Source: Christensenellaceae bacterium
Lineage (GTDB): Bacteria; Bacillota; Clostridia; Christensenellales; Christensenellaceae
NCBI GenBank assembly: GCA_017523755.1
Contig: JAFWWA010000042.1
Location: 1 to 60,963 of the forward strand
DNA: 60,963 nucleotides
Direction: 5' to 3'
In this document: piece after piece, positions 8,773-18,189 of the stretch
Position numbering within the stretch: the stretch's first letter is position 1
Layout: each line of letters begins with the position of its first letter
Notes under the pieces: generated by a model
What the model saw: only the letters and a program-made list of their open reading frames with translations
Told to the model about the DNA's origin: nothing
The model's database searches: none
Translations under genes and position numbers: made by a program

Positions 8773-10311
8773 TCAGTTATCCTTATTTCTGATCCTCTTC
8801 CTGATCAAATCCGCTAACAGCGTCAGCTCTTCGATTTTCAGCAGTTTCAATTCAGCAGCGTATACCGAAACGCCTGTCAGAACAGCCAGAGCCAGTTCAA
8901 TATATTTGTTCATACTGATGTGATCGGTAACGATTCTTGCCAGTCCGCAGGCTATCACCGATGCCGCCAGGATGACAGCAAACTGTTTGAGCAGATCCTT
9001 CCATGAGAAATGTATATTTCCGTCTATACGTTTCATGCATATCAGGAACCCGATAAGCGATGTTATGGATGTCGAAATTGCAAGGCCGTTGACTCCGATC
9101 ATATCCATCAGCAGAAGATTGAATCCGGCATTGATGATCAGATTCATTATGCTGATGAGCATAGGTGTTCTCGTATCTCCGTATGCATAAAACACATTTA
9201 TTATTATAGTATTGACAGCGGCAAAGAACAGACCTACGCTATAACACGCGAATGTTCCGGATGTAAGTATTACCGATTCCTTTCCGAATGCGCCGCGTTC
9301 AAACACGACGGAGACTATCTCGCTTCTGAACAGGATGCATGCAACGGTCAGAGGGACCATCAGTAATGTAAAGATCCTTATGATCCTGGACAGCAAACTG
9401 TTCAGTTCACTGTTTTTTTTCAGGGATATCAGCTCGACCACCTGCGGGTAGAGAGCCGTTGAAACTGCTGTCGAAAGCAATCCACTGAACACATTTGTAA
9501 GACGGTTGCCGTAATTCAGTCCGGATACCGCTCCTGCAGGCAAAGTCGAAGCCATCATTTTATCGACCAGCATATTGATCTGATTTACACCTTCAGAAAC
9601 CAGTGCAGACGGGAGCCTCTTCATCATGATGATAAAATCATGATTCTTACCAAATGAGGGTCTGAACCTGTAGCCCCAGTCAACAAAGGGAAGCTCTATC
9701 AGAAGTCTGAACAATCCCCCTAAAGCAAGTGCAACAGCAAGAGACACAATGCCGTGATCACTGAAAAACAGAAGGGCAGCTATTATCGTCGGAATATGCG
9801 ACGCTACTTCCCTTATCTGACTTCCCAGAAACTTATTATGGCACTGAAGCATCGAAGCATAAACAGCTGCGACCATAATAAAGATATACATCGGCGCGGA
9901 GATCTTTACCAGTAACGCACACAGATCTTTAGTCTCCCTGTTAAACCCGGGAGCGACCACAGACACCACACCGTTGCTGAAGATCATTAAAACAGCGACC
10001 AAAACTATCGAAACGATGGAAAAGGACGTGATGACCTTATCGGTCAGCTTATTGGCATCCTCAATATTCCCAAGTGTTGTTTTTTCCTTGTATATCGGAA
10101 GGAATATTTTCCATATGCCAACGCTTAACATGGGATAGATAACATACTGTATACTGGTCACCATGTAATAGGCATCACTCTTAAATGAAGTCCCAAGACG
10201 GCCTGCAAGTATAGTCTCGGTTATAAATGCGACTATTTTAGCAATTACGGAAACCGCTATCGTAACCAGCGTTCCTTTCAGCAGCCTGCCGTTTGATGTT
10301 TTCTCTTCCAT
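8773..10311 (-). CDS. murJ: MurJ/MviN-family lipid-linked oligosaccharide flippase
   Basis: A 512-residue polytopic membrane protein of about 14 helices in the MVF (MurJ) branch of the MOP superfamily. The N-terminus with AGRLGTSFKSDAYY and the central NYGNRLTNVFSGLLSTAVSTALYP are typical of that family. MurJ flips lipid II, while cluster-linked paralogues flip capsule repeat units. Because it sits in a capsule operon with no separate Wzx, the capsule role is more likely, but this is inference. The ATG overlaps the stop of the preceding polymerase gene (TGATG). Confidence 0.82.
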   Translation of the reverse strand: MEEKTSNGRLLKGTLVTIAVSVIAKIVAFITETILAGRLGTSFKSDAYYMVTSIQYVIYPMLSVGIWKIFLPIYKEKTTLGNIEDANKLTDKVITSFSIVSIVLVAVLMIFSNGVVSVVAPGFNRETKDLCALLVKISAPMYIFIMVAAVYASMLQCHNKFLGSQIREVASHIPTIIAALLFFSDHGIVSLAVALALGGLFRLLIELPFVDWGYRFRPSFGKNHDFIIMMKRLPSALVSEGVNQINMLVDKMMASTLPAGAVSGLNYGNRLTNVFSGLLSTAVSTALYPQVVELISLKKNSELNSLLSRIIRIFTLLMVPLTVACILFRSEIVSVVFERGAFGKESVILTSGTFACYSVGLFFAAVNTIIINVFYAYGDTRTPMLISIMNLIINAGFNLLLMDMIGVNGLAISTSITSLIGFLICMKRIDGNIHFSWKDLLKQFAVILAASVIACGLARIVTDHISMNKYIELALAVLTGVSVYAAELKLLKIEELTLLADLIRKRIRNKDN

Positions 10312-11519
10312 CAGAATCCCTTTATCCCCGGATCAATAAGTTTATCGCTGCTGCCTCCGCCGGCCTGGATCACAGCTGCGATCAGTATCCATAGTAATGT
10401 GTTTCTTATTCCGTTATGTGTAAGTCCGTACAGCAAGACCCCTGATAGACATGCTATATTTCTCATGTTCAGTCTCCCTTTTGAGAAAAAAGCGTTTCCT
10501 ATCAACCACATATATGCCATGAACCCAAACAGGCCGTATGAGATCAGCAGATTCAGGTAGGTGGAATGCACTTCCAATCCCGGCAATGATCTGAACCGGC
10601 CGAATGCGCCCTCACCCATACCCCACAGGAAATGGATCCCCATTTCAAATACGCGGTCGTATCCTCTTCCCGAGCCCAGCTGGCTGTCATTCTCAACGCT
10701 CAGATTCATTATACGCCTTCTAAGAAGGTATAAAGGTCTTCTTTCTGTTATAAAAGTGCTGTCAGAGTACAGGAACCAGTATACAGCACTGAAAAAAGCG
10801 ATCAGCAGCAACAGCTGCAGAACAGTCTTTTTCAGAGTCCTTCCCTTGATCCCCCACACGGTATACATCAACGCAAGCGCGGCAGATGCAATTATCGACG
10901 CCTTGGATAATGAGACGATATTTGCCCATGCCGCTATGATAAGAGTTACGGCGTTCTGCCATTTAGGCAGCTGATCCGGGAAAAAAGCTATTACGCTCAT
11001 CACGAGCACCGCATAGTATCCCAGCTGATTCGGATTATTGAAAAAGCTGGTTGCACGTATTCCCGACCCGATATTGAGCAAAAATCCAATGGCAGTAACA
11101 ATACTCGAATAAAAGCATCCCCTGCAGAGAGCAAGTTTTAAATCTTCAATTCCGTTGACATGCCCGATGCGTATGCATACCAAAACTGCCGAGAAATTAA
11201 ACAAATAGTACAGAACTGTAAGGATCATCTTATTGTCGTCCGTTACCAGCCACCAGACAGACTGGACAACTATCTGATAGATCAGTGACACGAAAAAAAC
11301 AAAGACCCACTTCAGATATGAATTCGGGATGTAAGCCTTGAATCTGTCTTTTATGAAAAGGTATAAAGCCGCCGAAAACAGAAAGATATCACTTATCTGG
11401 GGCAAACCGGAAGAAAACAGATATAAAGGTTTCAGAATAAAATAAATGACCAGTATTATTCCCTCACCCGATCCTGCCTTCTTTTTCCTGTTTTCGGTCA
11501 ACTCGCGCACTTCGGACAT
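10311..11519 (-). CDS. O-antigen ligase/Wzy-type polymerase
   Basis: A 402-residue membrane protein with about 10-12 hydrophobic segments and a large outer loop. The loop ends in LEVHSTYLNLLISYGLFGF, which matches the Wzy_C (O-antigen ligase/polymerase) domain. Family members polymerise lipid-linked repeat units or ligate them to an acceptor outside the membrane. Its place before a flippase supports a capsule polymerase role. AAGGAAGG lies 6 bases before the ATG. Confidence 0.82.
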   Translation of the reverse strand: MSEVRELTENRKKKAGSGEGIILVIYFILKPLYLFSSGLPQISDIFLFSAALYLFIKDRFKAYIPNSYLKWVFVFFVSLIYQIVVQSVWWLVTDDNKMILTVLYYLFNFSAVLVCIRIGHVNGIEDLKLALCRGCFYSSIVTAIGFLLNIGSGIRATSFFNNPNQLGYYAVLVMSVIAFFPDQLPKWQNAVTLIIAAWANIVSLSKASIIASAALALMYTVWGIKGRTLKKTVLQLLLLIAFFSAVYWFLYSDSTFITERRPLYLLRRRIMNLSVENDSQLGSGRGYDRVFEMGIHFLWGMGEGAFGRFRSLPGLEVHSTYLNLLISYGLFGFMAYMWLIGNAFFSKGRLNMRNIACLSGVLLYGLTHNGIRNTLLWILIAAVIQAGGGSSDKLIDPGIKGF

Positions 11520-11531
11520 AAAAAGCCTTCC

Positions 11532-12635
11532 TTACCGCTGCATACTGACTGCAGACAGCTTTTCTACTTCTTCGCAGTACACCTTAACTACTTTTGTTCT
11601 GTCGAACTCCCTGATCATTTTTTCTCTTCCTGCCGTTCCCATCTTTTTCATTTCTTCAGGAGACATGGAGAGAAACTTCCCGACCGCATCAAGTACTGCC
11701 TGTTCGTTCTTTACAGGTATAATGAACCCGGTTTTCTTATCGTCAACGGTTTCCCTGCATCCTGCTCTGTCCGTAGTTATAACAGGCCGCCCGCTGGCAG
11801 ACGCCTCCAGCAGAACATTGCTCATTCCTTCAGGATAATATGAAGGATACAGGAACAGACTGCAATGTTCATAAAAAGATCTGAGGTCCTTCTGCAGTCC
11901 GTGATAATTAACAAATCGATTATCCCTTATGATCTCCAGATATGAGGGATCATCACATTGTCCGCATATATCAAATACTATCTTCCCTTCAGACGCAAAC
12001 CGGCGTGCAGCTGCCAAAAAACAGTCTATGCCTTTCTCCTTCATGATCCTGGCTGCAAACAGAATATGGATCGGTCCTTCTGAGGGCCATGGCAAAAGTG
12101 GAAACGACTCAAGATTGACTCCGGAACCCGGCAGCAGTATCTCTTTTGTATCCTTCTTTATCATCCTGTGCTTATAAAAGAAAGCCTGGTTCTCGCTGTT
12201 CTGGAAGAAAACGGCTGTTGCTTTTCTCACGCCAAGCCTGTATAAAAAAACGGACAGACGCTGTAACGGTCCCGGGTTTTCGACTGATGTACCAAGTCCT
12301 GTGATGTTGGAAATATATCTGATTTTTAACAGCTGGCAGGCAAGTCCAGCATAGATGTTTGGCTTGATATTATTAGTAAATACTATATCAGGCCTGGTTT
12401 TTTTCAAAACAGCTCTGTACCGGCAAAAAAGCAGAACATCTGAAAAAGGGTTAGTCCCCCTTCTGTCGATATCGATATCGATCAATCTGACGCCTGCTTC
12501 CCTGAACTCGCATTCAAAGTCCTTTATTTTTGCAGCCAGCGTGACGGTATGTCCGGTTTTCACCAGTTCCATCATTACTTCACGCCTGAGGTTCCATGCA
12601 AAATTCGTATCATTTGCCGTAAATAATATCTTCAT
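11532..12635 (-). CDS. Glycosyltransferase family 4
   Basis: A 367-residue GT-B fold enzyme. The N-terminal Rossmann half (MKILFTANDTNFAWNLR) binds acceptor. The C-terminal half carries the nucleotide-sugar motif in YPSYYPEGMSNVLLEASASGRPVITTDRAGCRE, the usual E-x7-E type site of GT4. The neighbouring priming transferase and flippase imply it adds the second or a later sugar to the undecaprenyl-linked repeat. The ATG lies 3 bases after the sugar transferase stop. Confidence 0.88.
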   Translation of the reverse strand: MKILFTANDTNFAWNLRREVMMELVKTGHTVTLAAKIKDFECEFREAGVRLIDIDIDRRGTNPFSDVLLFCRYRAVLKKTRPDIVFTNNIKPNIYAGLACQLLKIRYISNITGLGTSVENPGPLQRLSVFLYRLGVRKATAVFFQNSENQAFFYKHRMIKKDTKEILLPGSGVNLESFPLLPWPSEGPIHILFAARIMKEKGIDCFLAAARRFASEGKIVFDICGQCDDPSYLEIIRDNRFVNYHGLQKDLRSFYEHCSLFLYPSYYPEGMSNVLLEASASGRPVITTDRAGCRETVDDKKTGFIIPVKNEQAVLDAVGKFLSMSPEEMKKMGTAGREKMIREFDRTKVVKVYCEEVEKLSAVSMQR

Positions 12636-12638
12636 ATC

Positions 12639-14030
12639 TCATTTATTCCCGGCGGATCCGTTGATATCGGCATCGTGGATCTCAGCAGCTTTTTCTTCGG
12701 TAAAACCCTCGGAATTCTCTTTGCGGAAGAGTATCTTCACGGTTTCGATAATTATCTTGAGATCGAGCAAAAGGCTGTAATTAGTGATATATGCCAGATC
12801 AAGCTTGAGCTTATCAAGTGCTGTCGTGTTATATTTTCCGTAGACCTGCGCATATCCTGTAAGCCCGCTTTTCACCTTGTTTCTGAGAGTAAACTCAGGC
12901 AGCTCGGCAGTGTACTTGAGAACATGCTCGACCCGTTCGGGTCTGGGCCCGACTATGCTCATATCCCCCTTGATGATATTGATTATCTGGGGCAGTTCGT
13001 CGACATGTATTGTACGTATTATCCTGCCGACCTTAGTTATTCTGTCATCGTGTTTGCCTGCAGGATGAGGTCTCCCGTCCTTTTCCGCCCCTACGATCAT
13101 CGATCGGAACTTTATGATCATGAACCTTCTGCCGCCTATCGTACAGCGCTCTTGCCTAAAGAATACAGGTCCGCCATCCTCTAGTTTGATAGCAAGAGCA
13201 ACGATCAAAAACACAGGAGACAATACTGCCAGACCTATTGATGAAAACACCAGATCAAACAATCTTTTGATAAACAGCTCGGTCTTTGAAATGCCGTCAT
13301 TCCTTGACAGATAGAGCGGCGTATCAAAAAGCTTAAGTTCTTCAGTATACTTAACGATGATATCGGCTATCTCAGGTGTAAAATACACTCTTTTGCCTAT
13401 ATCAAAACAGTACTGTAATAAACGGTCTCTTTCAGAGACAGGCACGTCGCTTATAAGTACGGCATCATGTTCAGAGATCGCCTCTTTCACATTTTCAGAC
13501 TGATAATGCAGCCGTTCATCGATGAAATACTTATATCTGACGTTTCCCATTTTAATATAGATATCATTTTTATCATTTCCGTATATCTCTACAAGACTCA
13601 GAGGAGGGAATACTTTACGGTAGATCTCTATCATGATGACCGATACCAGCGGAATAATAACAGACTGCACCAGGAACAGGATGAGTATATCGCTTATTAT
13701 CAGACCAAAAGAATCTGATCGTCTTATGACTGCCATCATCACCATGATCTCAATAATATCCGTCGTCAGCAATGCGATCACCTGAGACGCAACGGTATTG
13801 ATCTTTCGGTCCGCTCCGATACTGAAGCCTCTCATCTTCAGGAAAGATAAGCAAAAAACAAAGGCATATACGGACATCACTATGATCAGAATATCGTGAC
13901 CTATCAATGTATCAGGGCTTAGCTTGACCTGAATAAAGCAGTTCCAGGCATAGTAAAACGAACCTGCTGCGATCACAGTCAGAATAATACTGCATAATAA
14001 TCTGTATAAGAATTTCTGATCACTTTTCAT
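12639..14030 (-). CDS. Polyprenyl glycosylphosphotransferase (initiating sugar transferase)
   Basis: A 463-residue protein with four N-terminal membrane helices, a CoA-binding-like central domain, a fifth helix at KRLFDLVFSSIGLAVLSPVFL (about residues 258-278) and the bacterial sugar transferase domain. Diagnostic parts are FFRQERCTIGGRRFMIIKFRSM, HVDELPQIINIIKGDMSIVGPRPE and the final Tyr-containing GYAQVYGKYN. It transfers sugar-1-phosphate from a UDP-sugar to undecaprenyl phosphate and so starts capsule repeat synthesis. Its position after the CpsB/C/D genes is classic. Confidence 0.92.
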   Translation of the reverse strand: MKSDQKFLYRLLCSIILTVIAAGSFYYAWNCFIQVKLSPDTLIGHDILIIVMSVYAFVFCLSFLKMRGFSIGADRKINTVASQVIALLTTDIIEIMVMMAVIRRSDSFGLIISDILILFLVQSVIIPLVSVIMIEIYRKVFPPLSLVEIYGNDKNDIYIKMGNVRYKYFIDERLHYQSENVKEAISEHDAVLISDVPVSERDRLLQYCFDIGKRVYFTPEIADIIVKYTEELKLFDTPLYLSRNDGISKTELFIKRLFDLVFSSIGLAVLSPVFLIVALAIKLEDGGPVFFRQERCTIGGRRFMIIKFRSMIVGAEKDGRPHPAGKHDDRITKVGRIIRTIHVDELPQIINIIKGDMSIVGPRPERVEHVLKYTAELPEFTLRNKVKSGLTGYAQVYGKYNTTALDKLKLDLAYITNYSLLLDLKIIIETVKILFRKENSEGFTEEKAAEIHDADINGSAGNK

Positions 14031-14073
14031 GTGTCACCTGATATTTACACAAAGGGCTGAACAGCTTTATCGT

Positions 14074-14745
14074 TTATCGATCAGCACAGTTCTCAGCAGT
14101 CTGCTTCATTATATGAGGATATCTTTTCATTGCTTTGAGATAATACCTGAAATCCCCAACACAATGAGCATCTGAGGCAATAAAGGATATAAGCCCTTCA
14201 TTTATCATCTTCAACGCTGTTTTTTTATATGCGGAGAAAAAACCTCCGAAAAGATCACATGCCGATACCTGGAGCCTGCAGCCGATCTCAGCCATCCTTC
14301 TTGCAAGAGAAATGTTCTCCTGAAAATCTCTGCACCTTTCCGGATGCGCGATTATTACTTCTATCCCCTCATTCTGAAGATCATATATCCTGTTTTCCCA
14401 CAGATCCGGAAGATAGCCTGACGGCGGCTCCAGCAGCAGCATATCCGTATCTTCAAAACGATACGCACGCATATCTGCAGCTTCTGTCTCCAGCATCAGC
14501 CGATAATTGCACTCGTATCCCTGTCTAAGCTGTATCCCTATCCTGTCAGCTTCAGCCCTTACCGTTTTAAAAACATTGCGGATCTTCTGCAGATCATCTT
14601 CGGCTGAATACACGTGCGGTGTGCAAATGACGGTTTCGATTCCGCATGCATATGCCGCATGCAGCATAGATATCGATTCATCAAGAGATCCTGAACCGTC
14701 GTCCACTCCGTACAGGATATGGCAATGAATATCAGTTATGTTCAC
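14074..14745 (-). CDS. cpsB: CpsB/CapC-family PHP-type protein-tyrosine phosphatase
   Basis: A 223-residue PHP-domain metallophosphatase. Metal ligands are visible in DIHCHILYGVDDGSGS (start), EVIIAHPERC (middle) and FIASDAHC (end). Such enzymes dephosphorylate the tyrosine cluster of the partner BY-kinase and tune capsule length. The start is GTG, overlapping the stop of the kinase gene (GTGA). Confidence 0.9.
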   Translation of the reverse strand: MNITDIHCHILYGVDDGSGSLDESISMLHAAYACGIETVICTPHVYSAEDDLQKIRNVFKTVRAEADRIGIQLRQGYECNYRLMLETEAADMRAYRFEDTDMLLLEPPSGYLPDLWENRIYDLQNEGIEVIIAHPERCRDFQENISLARRMAEIGCRLQVSACDLFGGFFSAYKKTALKMINEGLISFIASDAHCVGDFRYYLKAMKRYPHIMKQTAENCADR

Positions 14746-15566
14746 TTTTCTGTGCCTTCTTCAACACCGGTGATCTTTCTGCTCTTCGTATTCCGTCCCT
14801 GTACACCATTATTGGTCCTGCCTGTATCAGCAGACGTTCTTCTGACATTTACAGGTGTTTCCGTACTTTCGCTTTTATGCTTTCTCTTCTTTTTTCTTCC
14901 GTCCCTGTAATAATAATCGGAATAATAATAGTCGCTGCTGGACATCTCGACATTGTTAAGTACTACTCCAAGCACATGGGCTTTCGCTTTCTCAAGCTGA
15001 GAGACCACCGCTCTTGCACGCTCTATCTGAGTGCTTCCCTGATTGATCACGAGAACAGTTCCGTCCGCCTTCGAAGCAAGTACCGCCGCCTCTATAAATG
15101 AGCCCAGCGGAGGAGTATCAAGTATTATAACATCGTATATCTTATTGAATTCACCGATCATCGTCTGCATTCGTTCGGAGCCCAGTATCTCGACAGGATT
15201 AGCCAGCACCGTCGAAGAAAGGACGTCCAGGCCGGCCTGCTGAGTATGCACAACAGCCTTATCCGCTGCGACCTCTCTTCTTAGAACATCCATTATCCCG
15301 TACTGAGGTCTTATATTAAAATAGTTCCTGAGCATCGGCTTTCTGCAGTCACACTCTATGAGCAGCGTCTTCTGGCCTATCTCAGCCATAGCTATACCCA
15401 GGAAAATGGATAATGTCGACTTCCCTTCATGAGGCAGAACACTTGTCATGACGATAGTCTTTATAGGATTGTCAACACTTGAAAATCTGATATTAGTCCT
15501 CAGAGTCTTTACAGCATCCTGAAGCACTGTACCTGCATTTTTATAATCATTCAGAATATCCGGCAT
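14742..15566 (-). CDS. cpsD: CpsD/CapB-family bacterial tyrosine kinase
   Basis: A 274-residue BY-kinase. Walker A reads SVLPHEGKST (about residues 42-51), Walker A' LLIECDCRKP, and Walker B VIILDTPP. A C-terminal tyrosine cluster, DYYYSDYYYRDG, supplies the autophosphorylation sites, followed by a basic, Ser/Thr-rich tail of about 55 residues that is longer than usual. The ATG at 15566 is chosen because a GGTGGAG site precedes it and the chain-length gene's TAA ends one base before it. The longer frame to 15629 would overlap that gene. The transmembrane activator is the adjacent chain-length protein. Confidence 0.92.
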   Translation of the reverse strand: MPDILNDYKNAGTVLQDAVKTLRTNIRFSSVDNPIKTIVMTSVLPHEGKSTLSIFLGIAMAEIGQKTLLIECDCRKPMLRNYFNIRPQYGIMDVLRREVAADKAVVHTQQAGLDVLSSTVLANPVEILGSERMQTMIGEFNKIYDVIILDTPPLGSFIEAAVLASKADGTVLVINQGSTQIERARAVVSQLEKAKAHVLGVVLNNVEMSSSDYYYSDYYYRDGRKKKRKHKSESTETPVNVRRTSADTGRTNNGVQGRNTKSRKITGVEEGTEK

Positions 15567-15567
15567 C

Positions 15568-16236
15568 TTACTCCACCTCAAATTTCGGGATCCGCGCGAG
15601 GACAGTGAGCCCAAGCTTCTTCTCCACATCGTCCACAGTCCTTATCGTAGTATTAAGTATCTCTATGAGCTCAACGATAAAAACACAGAGCAACAGTGCG
15701 ATAAAAGCCGCTATCAGCACGGTCCTTAGCTTTTTAGGTGCAGAGGGAGACCTGGGCACCTCAGCCATATCAACAAAATTGACATTGCTGGCATTTGTTA
15801 TATCGACTACCGTAGATGCGAATTTTTTTCCTACGGCGTTTGCAAGGTCTGCAGCGAGTACCGGATCTTCAGCGGTTGCCGAAATGACTATGATCCTTGT
15901 GCTGTTTTTATTTGTAACACCTATTTTGTACTCTCTCTGTATGGTCTGGGCATTGAGGCCATATTCGTCAGCGACTGCACTGAGGACCGTCTTCGAGAGC
16001 GCTATCTCCCTGTAATCGGCTGTAAGCAGCGTACTTGACTGAAGATCGCTGTAGTTTACCGAGTCATCCTCGCCGTTTTTGTTCAGGACATACATCGATG
16101 CTGACGCAGTATAGACCGGCGGGATCACATAGGAAACTATAAAGCCGGTGATCACCGCAGCGGCAAGCGGTACAAGTATGACAATCCAGATGTGCTTGAG
16201 AATATTTCTCAAAATGTCTTTAAACTGTATTTCCAT
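15568..16236 (-). CDS. YveK/CpsC-family chain-length determinant and kinase activator
   Basis: A 222-residue Wzz-type protein with two membrane helices (about residues 15-37 and 173-193) flanking an outer domain. The N-terminal helix is followed by PPVYTASASMYV and the end carries a proline-rich RSPSAPKKLR before helix two. It anchors and activates the CpsD kinase and sets polymer length. It is the first gene of the capsule operon, behind the promoter at 16296-16325. Confidence 0.9.
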   Translation of the reverse strand: MEIQFKDILRNILKHIWIVILVPLAAAVITGFIVSYVIPPVYTASASMYVLNKNGEDDSVNYSDLQSSTLLTADYREIALSKTVLSAVADEYGLNAQTIQREYKIGVTNKNSTRIIVISATAEDPVLAADLANAVGKKFASTVVDITNASNVNFVDMAEVPRSPSAPKKLRTVLIAAFIALLLCVFIVELIEILNTTIRTVDDVEKKLGLTVLARIPKFEVE

Positions 16237-16295
16237 ATATCTATCTTTACCTTTTTAACCTTAAAAGATATTTCTGACGATGCCATCATTCGAAT

Positions 16296-16325
16296 ATTAT
16301 ATCTTACTATCCGTTCTGCATTCAA
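16296..16325 (-). promoter_or_regulatory. Promoter of the capsule operon
   Basis: TTGAAT (16320-16325) and TATAAT (16296-16301) are 18 bp apart on the minus strand, about 60 bp before the chain-length gene. The 165-bp gap (16237-16401) has no clear terminator for the upstream head-group operon, so read-through into the capsule genes is possible. Confidence 0.7.
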
Positions 16326-16401
16326 TAAAGAATAAGCTGTGCTGTCCTTATATCATGAGGCAGTATGACAGTCTTAAAATCCCGCCCGGAGTCTACGCGT
16401 T

Positions 16402-18174
16402 TCAATGATTCCCTCCTGTAAGATAATCCGAATACTTCACAGCCATATAATGCCAGTTATCAAGTGCGTCTCCCATATTTGCCCCGCATGACTCTCTGTA
16501 CATTGCCCATACGAACCAGTAGTACGCGATTATGGCTGTATAAGCCATATAATGGAATTCCTTCTGCTCTGTCCAGTCTTCCTTCAGGTATTCCCTTATG
16601 AATCTGATAGCTTCATCATATCCATACATGGCGTCTACTATGTAATACCCTATATCTATTCCGGGATCTGAATAGCCGGAGTATTCCCAATCGATAAGAA
16701 TCACGTTTCCGTCGGGCTCTATCATCCAGTTAGGTCTGTATGTATCCCCATGGCAGAAGCATTTTTCTATACCGTCTCCCACCGTTTTGCTGTACAGAGT
16801 CTCTATTTTTGACTTTAAAGTTTCATGCTCCAGAAAACAATCTCGGTCTTTTTCCTTTAAGAGCCTTTCCATAATAATGGAATCTTCCCACGGTCTCATC
16901 CCATAATCAACTGTTATATCCAGCGAATGCAGTTTTTTAAGAACAGAGATTATCTTCTTTGAATCTTCAAAATCGCTGTAATCCGGTTCCCTGAATTCAT
17001 GGACAAACTCCGATATTTTCCACCCTTCATCAGCATCCATATACACATATGTCGGGTCTATGCCGAATTTCTTTGCTGTTATGAGCGATCTTTTCTCATT
17101 TTTCCTGTTGATTATGCTCTCGGTGCCTTCACCAGGATGCCTGTAGATATAGTCCTTTTCCTTTATCCTGAATATGAATGAAGTGTTGGTAAGCCCTTCA
17201 TTCACTTTTCTGAATTCAGCAATATCTTCCTCATCGCACCTGAAAACAAGCTTTATATTCCTTATTATCTCACTGTGCGTATGCCCCACATAGTTGTTAT
17301 CAAATCTTCTTAGCTGTTCGAAATAATCGAACTCATATATGCTTCCGGGCGCATACTCTTCAAAATACATGGGTGGCATATCTTCAAGGTTATCCTTTAC
17401 CAGCCATTCCCAGAATCTTTCGTCATAATCCCCTGTTTCATGAGCTTTGTCAGCCAGACCTTTGAACGCATCAGAAAATGCACGTGTCCAGTATGAGTGT
17501 CCCAGAAGCATGAGCCCGCCTTCAAGATGTTCTTCCATCCTTATTATGCGGCTGTCATCATCTATCTGGACATACATCTCGCTTTCCTGATGCTCGGTAC
17601 TGAATCCGGTATAAAGAGAAGCATATTCAAACTGATTGAAAGGATTCTCTATGTAATAGCTGTCACATACGCAGACATACGTGCTCTTCAGTTCCGATCC
17701 TGACAGATACAGGCTCTCTATATTATTCTTCATGTTATAGAGCGGATTTATTACAAATTTGACACCGTACTTTTCTTTCAGGAAAAAGAACATCTCTTTC
17801 TTGTATCCGAGAACTACGGTTATATCCGATATCCCTGCATCCAGGAGCTGCTTTATCTGTCTTTCTATCAGCTTTTCTCCCTTGACTTCATACAGCCCTT
17901 TGGGCTGTTCAAGAGAAAGCGGGACAAAGCGTGTAGCAGGTCCTGCTGCTAGGATCACCGCATTATCCACCTTATACGGTCTCAGGCTTTCGAGCCCCGC
18001 ATCTGTAAGTCCGCCCGTCTGTCCGTCTATAAAGCCCTTTCTCGTCAGCTGCCTGAACAATTCACTGTTCCTTAGGGCACGGTCAAGAGCCAGATCACTT
18101 CTGGCTGCTGCTCTTCCTAACGAAGAATTATATAAATTATTAAGGATATAAAACTCTTCCCTTGTAAGCATCAT
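16402..18174 (-). CDS. Fused LicC-type cytidylyltransferase and LicA-type choline/ethanolamine kinase with winged-helix N-terminus
   Basis: A 590-residue three-part protein. Residues 1-68 look like a winged-helix DNA-binding-type domain. Residues ~70-300 are an NTP-transferase domain (VILAAGPATRFVPLSLEQPKG) of the LicC group. Residues ~305-590 are an aminoglycoside/choline kinase fold with the catalytic CHGDTYRPN (about 474-482) and metal motif IDWEYSG (about 494-500). The expected path is phosphorylation of choline or a similar alcohol, then CTP activation. LicC-LicA fusions are known from Treponema; the order here is likewise LicC then LicA. The ATG may be at 18174 or 18171. It is the last gene of a three-gene operon; the alcohol is not known. 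Confidence 0.85.
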   Translation of the reverse strand: MMLTREEFYILNNLYNSSLGRAAARSDLALDRALRNSELFRQLTRKGFIDGQTGGLTDAGLESLRPYKVDNAVILAAGPATRFVPLSLEQPKGLYEVKGEKLIERQIKQLLDAGISDITVVLGYKKEMFFFLKEKYGVKFVINPLYNMKNNIESLYLSGSELKSTYVCVCDSYYIENPFNQFEYASLYTGFSTEHQESEMYVQIDDDSRIIRMEEHLEGGLMLLGHSYWTRAFSDAFKGLADKAHETGDYDERFWEWLVKDNLEDMPPMYFEEYAPGSIYEFDYFEQLRRFDNNYVGHTHSEIIRNIKLVFRCDEEDIAEFRKVNEGLTNTSFIFRIKEKDYIYRHPGEGTESIINRKNEKRSLITAKKFGIDPTYVYMDADEGWKISEFVHEFREPDYSDFEDSKKIISVLKKLHSLDITVDYGMRPWEDSIIMERLLKEKDRDCFLEHETLKSKIETLYSKTVGDGIEKCFCHGDTYRPNWMIEPDGNVILIDWEYSGYSDPGIDIGYYIVDAMYGYDEAIRFIREYLKEDWTEQKEFHYMAYTAIIAYYWFVWAMYRESCGANMGDALDNWHYMAVKYSDYLTGGNH

Positions 18175-18189
18175 GAAACCTTTGTCCGA

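Noticed and set aside
15567..15629. 21-residue N-terminal extension of the CpsD kinase
   Set aside because: It overlaps the chain-length gene and has no family similarity; the ATG at 15566 has a good ribosome site.
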